DNA from: JAJFUG01 sp964473155
Lineage (GTDB): Bacteria; Gemmatimonadota; Glassbacteria; GWA2-58-10
Direction: 5' to 3'
DNA: 63,700 nucleotides
Assembly: GCA_964473155.1 (NCBI GenBank)
Contig: CAYYNT010000019.1
Span: 1 to 63,700 of the forward strand
The notes beneath the pieces were generated by a model. That model did no database searches. It was not told the DNA's origin and saw only the letters and a program-made list of their open reading frames with translations. The position numbers were made by a program, and so were the translations under genes. Shown here in pieces: positions 25,201 through 32,080 of this stretch. Each line of letters opens with the position of its first letter. The stretch's first letter is position 1.

Positions 25201-25318
25201 CATCCGCGGCGGCTCATGGCGCGGCTCGACCCTTTTCTCGCGCGGTTTCCACCGCAACCGCAGCGCGCCCAAGCTGCGCTACCCGGACTGTGGCATCCGG
25301 CTGGTGCGCAATTTCTGA
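22274..25318 (+). CDS. secreted ASH/choice-of-anchor D repeat protein with C-terminal SUMF1-like domain
   Basis: A 1014-residue exported protein. Residues 1-25 are a signal peptide (WFISLAVSLMILFTRC; the Arg before Cys makes a lipoprotein doubtful). Residues ~36-115 are a carboxypeptidase-regulatory-like beta sandwich (GQITRSGSGVANVDVKLSG). Six Hydin/ASH-type repeats follow, spaced 104-107 residues, each opening with a LDFG-like motif (residues ~126, 232, 336, 442, 546, 653). Residues ~758-1014 are a SUMF1/FGE-sulfatase-type domain (IPGGVFMMG, YEVTNQEYKEFMD, LPTEAQWEYSTRG, LSGNVMEWISDW, VIRGGSW, CGIRLVRNF). The copper-binding cysteines of true formylglycine-generating enzymes are absent after GGSW, so binding rather than catalysis is likely. 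Probably a cell-surface protein. A strong terminator follows. Confidence 0.85.
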   Translation: MQLKVQRIAWFISLAVSLMILFTRCENPPTVQPIGDLTISGQITRSGSGVANVDVKLSGQDSASVSTDSTGAYSFQNLGDGLYRVAPVKSGFSFSPGAHNLQLTSSAVSGQDFVMSPAGAQLILIKNTLDFGLLITGNNKSLNLGISNLGSVTLNISKLEFSSTVFSSTVTSLNIAPDSLTYIPVKFNPTVAGGYQATLTLTTSDSANKKVTVALIGSALEAGNAKIEAQPSSLAFGPVRRGSSSSLKLSLKNTGTDNLNITAITSSDSSYRPSLTAATVSAGQNVELLVTFSPSDTLQHNATLTVTSDASNQKAFAVPLTGSGFTSALSGIQVDPVSLDFGRVFLDSTVQRQFKVTNVGKDTLLITAFQFANSQFSAVFGGEMLPPGANRTYQVSCGAKVTGLIQSVLTIYNSDPYQTRLEVPLRANITATPPTSIRLNPSSLTFGQVQSGQTLRKWLYVVNPTAIPIAAGQISVSKTVFRVFTDTLTVAAFDSTRLEVEFAPQSTGAVSAVLSMRTNVLGQDTVSVSLSGEGTAPPSPAMQLSQNSLDFGSVVAGVAATAGLTIANRGVGELSIFSLSTSQSVFTSSVNSMKISAGSSGDVLLVFSPDKVGLFRGTLTISSNDPANPSKVINLTGAGVDTTSRVALMTLSTRNLNVGNSLVQLSATGFFEIGNVGKDTLKVTGISPTRSEFKVQPNHLNVAPGGKQSVTVTFTPLVAGEAAAALVILSNDLLRPVDSLNVSGMGMNVDSTIITSREIFIPGGVFMMGKAGEVEPVRRITLSSFYMDAYEVTNQEYKEFMDAGGYNRKELWTDEGWQWRQTSNEQNFNPADPRPMNWGSGDAPWQSDAYSNQANTPVVGINWYEAWAYARYRGKYLPTEAQWEYSTRGQIGRIYPWGDVWDGSLTNHGQSRSPYFDESDGYRYCAPIGEFPAGNSPEGVNNLSGNVMEWISDWNGDYNPEQTFNPAGSVTGTEKVIRGGSWRGSTLFSRGFHRNRSAPKLRYPDCGIRLVRNF

Positions 25319-25349
25319 TAAATGTTTTTTAAATCCCCGCCGGAAGTGA

Positions 25350-25390
25350 ACGGGCCGGAGAAAGAATATGCTTTCTCTCCGGCCCGTTTT
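25350..25390 (+). terminator. rho-independent terminator between convergent genes
   Basis: A long stem (ACGGGCCGGAGAAAG against CTTTCTCTCCGGCCCGT, with a 2-nt bulge) and a 6-nt loop end in TTTTATT. It lies 30 bp after the stop of the ASH/SUMF1 gene. The T-run is only on the plus-strand side, so it chiefly serves that gene. Confidence 0.8.
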
Positions 25391-25411
25391 ATTGCCCACA
25401 GATGAATGGCT

Positions 25412-26320
25412 TCAGAATATCTTGGTGAATGTCACCGTGGTGGCGTTGCCCTGCGAACGATCCCGCGCGCCTGTCTCGAAGACAGTCCTGAAAGACAGGA
25501 AAGCCTTGGCTTTCGGGATGAAAACACTGACCTCAGGCCCCAGAGCGAACACACGGTCATGCACGCTGGCATCCCAGTTCATGTCCGCGCCGCCGTCATC
25601 GGTCACCTGCCACAGGCAGTAGCCGGACAGGCCGAGGTCCCAGAACTTGCCCACCGTGCGGGCCAGTCCGTACTCGAACAGGAAATCCTGGCCTGGCTTG
25701 ACCGCAGTTTCACCCTTTTCGCTGTTGATCTCATAGCGGCCCAGGGCGCTCAGGCTCCACAGACGGGCCGGGTCGAGGTAGACAGTGCCGCCGAATGTCA
25801 GCATGGTGGTCCAGAAATCCATCCCCGCGCTGGCCGGCTCGGTGATGCCGTAACTTCCGGTCGGGGCATAGAAACCCACACCCAGACCGGCGTCGTAGCG
25901 CGGACCATGCCAGGAGAGCGTGACCGGCTCAAGGAAAATGTCGCCCAGGGAAAACTCGCTGTCATTTACTCCAAGCGCCCCGATTTTTAGGTCCGTATTA
26001 ACCAGCGGCACGATCGCATCCATGCCGAAATACCCGCCCAGGACTTTCTTGTCCGTGATCCAGATAAAACGGTTGGCCGTGGCGAAAACGCTGACATCGA
26101 AATTCAGCGGCAGTTCCTTGCCGTCTCCAGCGCGCAGCGAGCCCGAGTTGTAAAATATGTTGTAGCTGCGCCAGTACACGCCGGGCGGGGGAAGGCTGCC
26201 GGCCTTGATCCCCTCGACTCCGGGCACGTAATGGCCCTTTTCTCCGGCTGACAGGCTCCCGCAGAATACTGAGACCGCGAGGGCCAGGAGGAGCGGTGAC
26301 ACCCTGTAACTCTGGTTCAT
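25412..26320 (-). CDS. outer-membrane beta-barrel protein (MetA-pathway phenol degradation/transporter type)
   Basis: About 302 residues from the ATG at 26320, chosen because a signal peptide begins there (MNQSYRVSPLLLALAVSVFC, cleavage near LSAGEKG) with AAGGGAG upstream. The mature part begins GHYVPGVEGIKAGSLPPPGV, which is typical of the Phenol_MetA_deg (PF13557) outer-membrane family. Alternating beta strands run to a C-terminal aromatic residue (FTKIF). Such proteins are predicted channels for hydrophobic or small organic compounds; none of the neighbours is a degradative enzyme, so the cargo is unknown. It appears monocistronic. Confidence 0.72.
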   Translation of the reverse strand: MNQSYRVSPLLLALAVSVFCGSLSAGEKGHYVPGVEGIKAGSLPPPGVYWRSYNIFYNSGSLRAGDGKELPLNFDVSVFATANRFIWITDKKVLGGYFGMDAIVPLVNTDLKIGALGVNDSEFSLGDIFLEPVTLSWHGPRYDAGLGVGFYAPTGSYGITEPASAGMDFWTTMLTFGGTVYLDPARLWSLSALGRYEINSEKGETAVKPGQDFLFEYGLARTVGKFWDLGLSGYCLWQVTDDGGADMNWDASVHDRVFALGPEVSVFIPKAKAFLSFRTVFETGARDRSQGNATTVTFTKIF

Positions 26321-26542
26321 AACATGTTCTCCCTTCGAGCGGTTTATCGAAAAGCGCCTGGTTTTTCCGGCGCGGGCATTCGCATGGATCGCGGAATTCG
26401 ATTCACAGGGGCTATAATTAACAGGTGTAAGGCCCGCGGTCAACAGGTTTTATCGCTTTCATTGTATGCCGGGGCTTCAGGAAGTATCTTTAAGCTTGGA
26501 AATCAGGTTTGATTTTCGAGTTCAATTATCGAGGGGATGCAT

Positions 26543-26902
26543 ATGACCACAATGTCGCTGGCCATTCTGGCCGCCGGTGCGCTGGTGGGCCTGGCGGCCT
26601 CGTTCACCGGCCTGGGAGGCGGGTTCCTGATGGTGCCGATCCTGCTGTACCTGGGATTCAGCGCCCAGAAAGCGGTGGGTACTTCGTTCCTGGGGATTCT
26701 GATCATATCGCTTTCGGCCCTGGTGGCGCACAACAAGCTGGCCAATGTCGATTACCGCTACGGCCTTCTTCTGGGCCTGGGCGGGATTGTCGGGGCGCAG
26801 GTGGGAGCGCGCCTGGTGGAGCGGATTTCGACCGGGACGTTCAAAAGCATGTTCGCCCTGGTGCTTGCCGGTCTGGCGGTTTATCTGTGGATTAAAAAAT
26901 GA
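26543..26902 (+). CDS. half-size TauE/SafE-type permease
   Basis: A ~119-residue membrane protein with four hydrophobic segments and a single TauE/SafE repeat: GLAASFTGLGGGFLMVPILL (first conserved block), AVGTSFLGILIIS, then GLGGIVGAQVGARL. Full-length TauE proteins (such as the one at 3344) hold two such repeats in ~250-290 residues; this one matches just one, so it would have to dimerise to form a transporter. The ATG at 26543 has GAGGGG six bases before it. Three residues after the last membrane segment it ends at a normal TGA, with no sign of a frameshifted second half in the next 40 bp. Confidence 0.72.
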   Translation: MTTMSLAILAAGALVGLAASFTGLGGGFLMVPILLYLGFSAQKAVGTSFLGILIISLSALVAHNKLANVDYRYGLLLGLGGIVGAQVGARLVERISTGTFKSMFALVLAGLAVYLWIKK

Positions 26903-26946
26903 CTCTCTCTCACTCTGTACTGGAAAACTGACAACAGGGAATGCTC

Positions 26947-28104
26947 ATGCCCGCGAAATCCAGGCCCAACCGCAGGTTTCTGCCCAGGGGACTTATCATT
27001 CTGCACGAGGATGAGGATATCCTGGTGGTGGAAAAGCCCGCTGGTTTTTTGACCATGGGGACTGAGAAGGAAAAGACCCGCACCGTCTACCACGCTCTGA
27101 CCGATTATGTCCGTCGCGGGATCGCCTGGTCGCGCGAGCGCGTGTTTATCGTGCACCGTCTGGATCGCGACACATCCGGGATACTGGTGTTCGCCCGTAA
27201 CATCCGGGCCAAGACCGCCCTTCAGGGGGACTGGAAAAACACGCGGAAGAAGTATCTGGCCATTGTCCATGGCCGTTGCGAGAAGGCGGAGGACACGATC
27301 ACCAGCTACCTGGCCGAGAATACGGCCGGAGTTGTATACTCCACGCCGGATGTGTCGAAGGGAAAGCTCTCACACACCGGCTACCGGGTGCTCCGTCTGG
27401 GACGCAGGCATTCCCTTCTGGAGGTGGACCCGCGGACCGGACGGAAAAACCAGATACGGGTGCATCTTGCCGATATCGGCCATCCGGTCGTTGGGGATTC
27501 GAAATACGGGATGCCGGACAAGTCGCACAAGCGACTGGCCCTGCATGCCGCCACGCTGACGTTTCAGCACCCGTCTAACGGTAAAGTGATGACTTTCGAG
27601 ACACCGGCGCCGGAGTATTTCGAGCAGATACTGGGCGCTCCGGCCGGCCCGGCCGTCAGGAGCGTCAGCGAAAGCCCGGCCCCGCCACGGGAGGAGCGCA
27701 AGATTCAGCCGAGTAAGAGATCAGGCCGTCTGAAGGAAATAGAAAGACAGACATCCGGGGGACCAGAGGCTGCGCCACGGCAAGGCCCGGGCAGAGGTAA
27801 AGATAAGGACAGTCCGCTGGCTGGGGGGCGTAAGGCGAAGCCGCGGAAAGAACCGGGAAGATATGTCGATGAGGACAGACCGCCGCGGGAAAGACACAAG
27901 GGCAATCGGGGTAAAGGGATAAGCGGGAGCGGCGAAAATGATATTCCGCTGACCCCGAAAAGACACAAAGGCAAACCCTGGGAAAGGATGTCTGGAGAAA
28001 GCGCCGGGCGCAGCCGGCCGCCGCGGGAGCAGCGCAGAAATCAGACGCGGAAAGAGACCGGCCGGGGCAAGTCAGACAGTGGCGGACGCAAGCGCGGGAA
28101 ATGA
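26947..28104 (+). CDS. RluA-family pseudouridine synthase with long basic C-terminal tail
   Basis: About 385 residues. Residues ~15-230 are an RluA-type pseudouridine synthase: ILVVEKPAGFLTMG, catalytic VHRLDRDTSGILVFA (Asp), KKYLAIVHG, RTGRKNQIRVHLADIGHPVV and LHAATLTFQHP. It isomerises specific uridines in rRNA or tRNA. The last ~155 residues are low-complexity, rich in Arg, Lys, Gly and Pro, with loose recurring segments (RKEPGR, RPPRE, GRGK) and no predicted fold; a non-specific RNA-binding tail is likely. The ATG at 26947 is preferred because AGGGA lies six bases before it. The N-terminal S4 domain found in some relatives is absent. Confidence 0.85.
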   Translation: MPAKSRPNRRFLPRGLIILHEDEDILVVEKPAGFLTMGTEKEKTRTVYHALTDYVRRGIAWSRERVFIVHRLDRDTSGILVFARNIRAKTALQGDWKNTRKKYLAIVHGRCEKAEDTITSYLAENTAGVVYSTPDVSKGKLSHTGYRVLRLGRRHSLLEVDPRTGRKNQIRVHLADIGHPVVGDSKYGMPDKSHKRLALHAATLTFQHPSNGKVMTFETPAPEYFEQILGAPAGPAVRSVSESPAPPREERKIQPSKRSGRLKEIERQTSGGPEAAPRQGPGRGKDKDSPLAGGRKAKPRKEPGRYVDEDRPPRERHKGNRGKGISGSGENDIPLTPKRHKGKPWERMSGESAGRSRPPREQRRNQTRKETGRGKSDSGGRKRGK

Positions 28105-28206
28105 CGGGTGTATCTATTTGGAGACATAACTGTCCGGGGAAAAACCGGAAAACACGAACAGATGTTTGACCTGTCAGCCAATCAGAGAGAACAAGTTTTT
28201 CAGGAC

Positions 28207-28480
28207 AGGGATTTCATGTCCTTTTCCGTCTTGTGGAAAAGGACCAAAAGACGCTGGGGGCCGTAAACTCGCATCGGCCACGGTGGAACAGAAAGCCTTG
28301 TGTGTGCGCGGCTCTTTTTCACGCTGCCCTGGTTGCGGGGCGGCGCTGACGCGCAATGGCCCGCCCAGCCTTGTATCTTTTTCAGTTTTCGGTGTGCGCG
28401 GGGCTTCTGCTCCGCTACTTCGTCCCGGCTCGGACAGTACGGCCCCGGAGCGGCCCGCTGGGCCGCTTGGGAGAAAGACC
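28207..28480. repeat. interspersed repeat R1, copy B (non-coding)
   Basis: Homologous to 6845-7120, and both lie between genes. The first ~70 bp (28210-28280) are almost identical, including the same hairpin, GTCCTTTTCC / GGAAAAGGAC, at 28218-28244. Three further blocks match more loosely: CACGCTGCCCTGG, CGGCGCTGACGCGCAATGG with CCCGCCC, and GGCTCGGACAGTACGGCCCCGG. It sits in an 820-bp stretch without genes (28105-28924). I found no credible coding sequence in it. Confidence 0.7.
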
Positions 28481-28630
28481 GGTTATATACCTTTAAGCGG
28501 CTGTAAGGCCGCGGTTGCTGATGGGGCCGCGCCTGTCCGAGCCTGCAACATGGGCAGCGTGTAAAAGAACTGTAAACTCCAGGGCCAGTTGAAGCTCAAC
28601 AGTCCGGCGGCATTGCGCGTCAGCGCCGCC
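28339..28630. repeat. large imperfect palindrome (foldback) containing R1 sequence
   Basis: A 20-bp segment at 28339-28358 has its exact reverse complement at 28611-28630. A second pair, GGCTCGGACAG at 28427-28437 and CTGTCCGAGCC at 28533-28543, is nested inside at nearly equal distance (69 and 68 bp). The whole ~290 bp is therefore symmetrical around ~28485, made of a forward R1 segment and an inverted, diverged R1 segment. The remainder of the gap (28631-28924) shows nothing I can name. Confidence 0.65.
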
Positions 28631-28924
28631 CGGTGAAATAGGAGCGGAATCAAAACTCCGTACACACTTAAGCCGGTAAAACAGGCGTGGCCCGGACGAG
28701 TTGCGCGGCCCCGCTGGCTTTGCTGCTTTCGCCGAAACGAAAGCAGATAAAGCAGTTACAATAATGTACCAAATGCCGGAATCACCAGGATTTTCCCCGA
28801 ACAGCTTTGATTTGGAGAATATCCTTACACCCCTGTCATTCAGTTGATAAACGTTTTATATTGCAGCCGGGAAAATCCGGGCGGCGTGGAGGTTGACTGG
28901 CGTTTCACCGCTGGAGCGAGACGG

Positions 28925-30145
28925 ATGAGCGACAGGCTGAATGTGCTTCTTCTGGTGGAATCCCTGCCGAATCCGCAGGACAGGGACTCGATCTTCTGGA
29001 TAAAGAACAGTTTCGTTTTCGATGCGATGAAGCGGCTGGCGCTCCGGCACGCTATGGTGCACCCGCTTTTTGTTCCTTACTGCGCACGCCTGGCCGCCAG
29101 TTTCTACCGTAGGCGGGGGCTGGAGATACATTTCCCGTCGGGGCGGGACGGCGCGGTTGAATCGATCCTCGAAAAGACAGTGCGGTATCCGTTTCTGCCG
29201 CGGCTGTATCCATGGACAAAATACCGGGCGCTACGGCGCGCTCTGGACCTGAACCGTTTCGACCTGATCCACTGCCATACGGTGTACGATCTGGGTCTGG
29301 CCGGTCTGCGGGCGGCGCGCGACTTCAGAAAACCGCTGGTGGTCACGGTTTACGGCAGCGATGTCAACTGGCTGTTCGAAACCGGCGAACGCAGGCCGGA
29401 TGACTATATAGCCGCGAGCACCCGTCGGGTGCTGCGCGGGGCTGATGCGGTTATCTGTGTCAGCCGGGACCTGGCCGCCAGGGTGCAATCCCTTGGAGTG
29501 GACCGGGAACGGACTTTCTGGATACCGAACGGTTTCGACGGGAGCGTGTTTTTTCCCGGCACGGCGCATGCGGAGCGGGAGAAACTCGGCTGGCCGCGCG
29601 AGGGGAAGTTGCTGCTGTTCGTGGGCAACCTGTTCGAGACCAAGGGTCTCGGTGACCTGGTGGAGGCCCTGGGCTTGCTGCAGAACTCAGGCAGGCTGCC
29701 GGAGGATTTCCGCTGCCTGGTTGCGGGCCGTGGCACTCCCTGGGGTGAATCGCTGAAAGCCAGGCTCGCGGAGCTTGGCCTGGATAAGTGCTTCGAATTC
29801 TGCGGTCTTGTTTCGCCGCAACGCGTGGCATCTATGATGCGCGCATGCGACGTTTTCTGCCTGCCAAGCTGGCGCGAGGGCTGGCCCTGCGTGGTGGTCG
29901 AGGCGCTGGCCTGCGGCGCGCCTGTCGTGGGGACGGATATCGGCGGGATAAACGAGCTGGTTACGGACAGCACCCTGGGGCTGCTCTGCCCGGCGCGCGA
30001 CCCGCAGGCCCTGGCCGGACGTATTGACGAGGCCCTGGGCCGACAGTGGGACCGTGAGCATATTGGCGTATCGGTGAAAGAATACGAGTACGGCCGTGTG
30101 ACCGAAAAGATAGAAGAGGTTTACCGGCGGGTGCTGATGCGATGA
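28925..30145 (+). CDS. glycosyltransferase family 4 (first gene of polysaccharide cluster)
   Basis: About 406 residues from the ATG at 28925, with GGAG eight bases upstream. GT-B fold: N-terminal NVLLLVESLPNP, LIHCHTVYDLGLAGL (acceptor-side), and TVYGSDVNWLFETGE. The C-terminal donor domain has LLFVGNLFETKGLGDLVEAL, FCGLVSPQRVASMMRACDVF and the GT4 signature SWREGWPCVVVEALACGAPVVGTDIGGINELV (E-x7-E). It would transfer a sugar from a nucleotide donor to a growing glycan at the inner face of the membrane. It opens a 20-kb run of same-strand genes. The linkage cannot be predicted. Confidence 0.88.
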   Translation: MSDRLNVLLLVESLPNPQDRDSIFWIKNSFVFDAMKRLALRHAMVHPLFVPYCARLAASFYRRRGLEIHFPSGRDGAVESILEKTVRYPFLPRLYPWTKYRALRRALDLNRFDLIHCHTVYDLGLAGLRAARDFRKPLVVTVYGSDVNWLFETGERRPDDYIAASTRRVLRGADAVICVSRDLAARVQSLGVDRERTFWIPNGFDGSVFFPGTAHAEREKLGWPREGKLLLFVGNLFETKGLGDLVEALGLLQNSGRLPEDFRCLVAGRGTPWGESLKARLAELGLDKCFEFCGLVSPQRVASMMRACDVFCLPSWREGWPCVVVEALACGAPVVGTDIGGINELVTDSTLGLLCPARDPQALAGRIDEALGRQWDREHIGVSVKEYEYGRVTEKIEEVYRRVLMR

Positions 30146-30223
30146 TGGATGGATTTAAGCCTGGAGTTTGGCGCTCGGGATGATTATGCCCGGTGACTGA
30201 AACATAACAGGAGAGAATGGAAG

Positions 30224-31381
30224 ATGCAGAGGCTTAAAATCATGGCGGTGGTGGGAGCGAGGCCGAATTTCATGAAGATCGCCCCTCTGCTCTGGGCCGC
30301 CGCGCGCCGTCCCGAGCGGTTCGAGTTCCGCCTGGTCCATACCGGCCAGCACTATGACCACAACATGAACGAGGTTTTCTTCCAGGAACTTCAGATACGC
30401 GAGCCGGACCTCCACCTGGGGGTGGGAAGCGGCAGCCATGCGGAACAGACAGCCCGGATCATGGTCGGCCTGGAAAAAGCGCTGGTCAAGGACCCGGTGG
30501 ACCTGGTGCTGGTGGTTGGGGATGTCAACTCCACCCTGGCGGCGTCCCTGGCCGCCGCCAAGCTGCATATCCCCTCCGCGCACGTTGAGGCGGGCTTGCG
30601 CAGCCGCGACCGCCGCATGCCCGAGGAAATCAACCGCATGGTCACCGACTGCCTGAGCGATATCCTGTTCACCACCAGCCGTCTGGCCGACCGGAACCTT
30701 CTGGCCGAGGGAGTCAGGCCGGAGCGTATCTGCCTGGTCGGCAATATCATGATCGACACCCTGATACATTTCCTGGAGCTTTCCACCGGGCGCGACACAC
30801 CGGGACGCTTTGGCCTGGACGACAGCCGGTACGCGCTGGTCACCCTGCACCGTCCGGGCAACGTGGATGATGCGGCGAAGCTCGCCGGGATAATCGACGC
30901 CCTCTGCCGTCTTTCGCGCGAGATGCGGGTGGTTTTCCCGGTGCATCCGCGCACGCGCGGGACCCTGGCGCGGTTCGGCCTGTTCCAGCGGCTTGAGAGC
31001 GAGCCGGGAATCCTGCTTATCGAGCCGCAAGGATATCTCGATTTTCTCGGCCTTATGCGCTCGGCGCGCCTGGTCATTTCGGATTCCGGCGGCATACAGG
31101 AGGAAACCACCTACCTGAAGATACCCTGCCTGACCCTGCGCGAGAACACGGAGCGTCCCGAAACCGTGGAATACGGGACGAACCTGCTGATCGGGCACGA
31201 CGGGGAAAGGCTGTACAGCCAGGCCAGGATGATCCTGGACGGGCAATGGAAAGCCGGCGGCGAACTTGAATTCTGGGACGGACGGGTGGCCGAGAGAATC
31301 CTTGACGAACTGGAGCGCCGCAGCGCCTGGATCACCGCTCCGCCTGAAAAACGGCTGGTCGACACGGGCGCGCGGCTTTGA
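30224..31381 (+). CDS. non-hydrolysing UDP-N-acetylglucosamine 2-epimerase (WecB/WbpI family)
   Basis: A 385-residue cytoplasmic enzyme. Family motifs: VVGARPNFMKIAPL at the N-terminus, VHTGQHYDHNMNEVFF, VVGDVNSTLAASLAAA, HVEAGLRSRDRRMPEEINR, LVTLHRPGNVDD, SDSGGIQEETTYLKIPCLTLR-type ending and ENTERPETVEYGTN. It converts UDP-GlcNAc to UDP-ManNAc, or, as in WbpI, UDP-GlcNAc3NAcA to UDP-ManNAc3NAcA. The next gene is a WbpD-type N-acetyltransferase, which favours the WbpI-type substrate. AAGATG-type spacing with GGAGAG upstream supports the start. It lies second in the polysaccharide cluster. Confidence 0.9.
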   Translation: MQRLKIMAVVGARPNFMKIAPLLWAAARRPERFEFRLVHTGQHYDHNMNEVFFQELQIREPDLHLGVGSGSHAEQTARIMVGLEKALVKDPVDLVLVVGDVNSTLAASLAAAKLHIPSAHVEAGLRSRDRRMPEEINRMVTDCLSDILFTTSRLADRNLLAEGVRPERICLVGNIMIDTLIHFLELSTGRDTPGRFGLDDSRYALVTLHRPGNVDDAAKLAGIIDALCRLSREMRVVFPVHPRTRGTLARFGLFQRLESEPGILLIEPQGYLDFLGLMRSARLVISDSGGIQEETTYLKIPCLTLRENTERPETVEYGTNLLIGHDGERLYSQARMILDGQWKAGGELEFWDGRVAERILDELERRSAWITAPPEKRLVDTGARL

Positions 31382-31422
31382 GTGAGTTCAGGACGATTGT
31401 TATACAAAGAAGGAGCGGTTCA

Positions 31423-32043
31423 ATGAGCGATGCAGCGGACGGAAAAAAATACTTCGCCCACGAGAGCGCATATGTCGATGAGGGCGCGGTGATCGGCGCG
31501 GGAACAAAGATATGGCATTTCTCGCATGTGATGCCGGGGGCGCGGATCGGCGAGAACTGCAACCTGGGACAGAATGTGGTGGTGCACTCGACCGCGGTGG
31601 TGGGCAACGGCGTACGTATCCAGAACAATGTCTCGGTATACGACCGGGTGATCCTCGATGACTATGTTTTCTGCGGGCCGAGCATGGTGTTCACCAACGT
31701 AATCAACCCGCGCAGTCATACACCGCGTAAACACGAGTACATGACCACTCTCGTGCGTGAGGGAGCCTCGATCGGGGCCAACGCCACGGTGGTCTGCGGC
31801 AACACGGTCGGCCGCCATGCCTTCGTGGGGGCGGCCTCGCTGGTGACGCACGACGTGCCGGATTTCGCGCTGGTTTTCGGGGTCCCGGCGCGGTTACAGG
31901 GCTGGATGTGCGTGTGCGGCGTGCGGCTGCCCCTGGGCTTGGGCCAGGATGACAGCGAGACCTGTGTCTGCTCCGGCTGCGGGCGCTCATATTCGCGTCA
32001 GGGTCACGCCGTGACCCTGGCCGCCGTGAGCGGGAAGCCCTGA
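31423..32043 (+). CDS. WbpD/WlbB-type sugar N-acetyltransferase with C-terminal zinc ribbon
   Basis: A 206-residue left-handed beta-helix acetyltransferase. Start ATG 31423 has AAGGAG eight bases before it. Hexapeptide repeats run from ~19 to ~145 (AVIGAGTKIWHFSHVMPGAR; IGENCNLGQNVVV; SIGANATVVCGNTVGRHAFV). It matches the WbpD/WlbB family, which acetylates the 3-amino group of UDP-2-acetamido-3-amino-2,3-dideoxy-glucuronate. The extra C-terminal part holds C163-x-C165 (WMCVCG) and C181-x-C183-x2-C186 (CVCSGCG), a likely zinc ribbon seen in some relatives. The upstream 2-epimerase would act on its product. Confidence 0.85.
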   Translation: MSDAADGKKYFAHESAYVDEGAVIGAGTKIWHFSHVMPGARIGENCNLGQNVVVHSTAVVGNGVRIQNNVSVYDRVILDDYVFCGPSMVFTNVINPRSHTPRKHEYMTTLVREGASIGANATVVCGNTVGRHAFVGAASLVTHDVPDFALVFGVPARLQGWMCVCGVRLPLGLGQDDSETCVCSGCGRSYSRQGHAVTLAAVSGKP

Positions 32044-32080
32044 ACCCGTCCGCGTGCACTGCGCGGGGAAAGGCTCCGGC

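Noticed and set aside
28174..28356. 60-codon minus-strand frame in repeat R1
   Set aside because: Covers the conserved hairpin repeat; the other R1 copy does not keep the frame, so it is not a gene.
30155..31246. 363-codon minus-strand frame
   Set aside because: Antisense to the UDP-GlcNAc 2-epimerase gene; no recognisable motifs.
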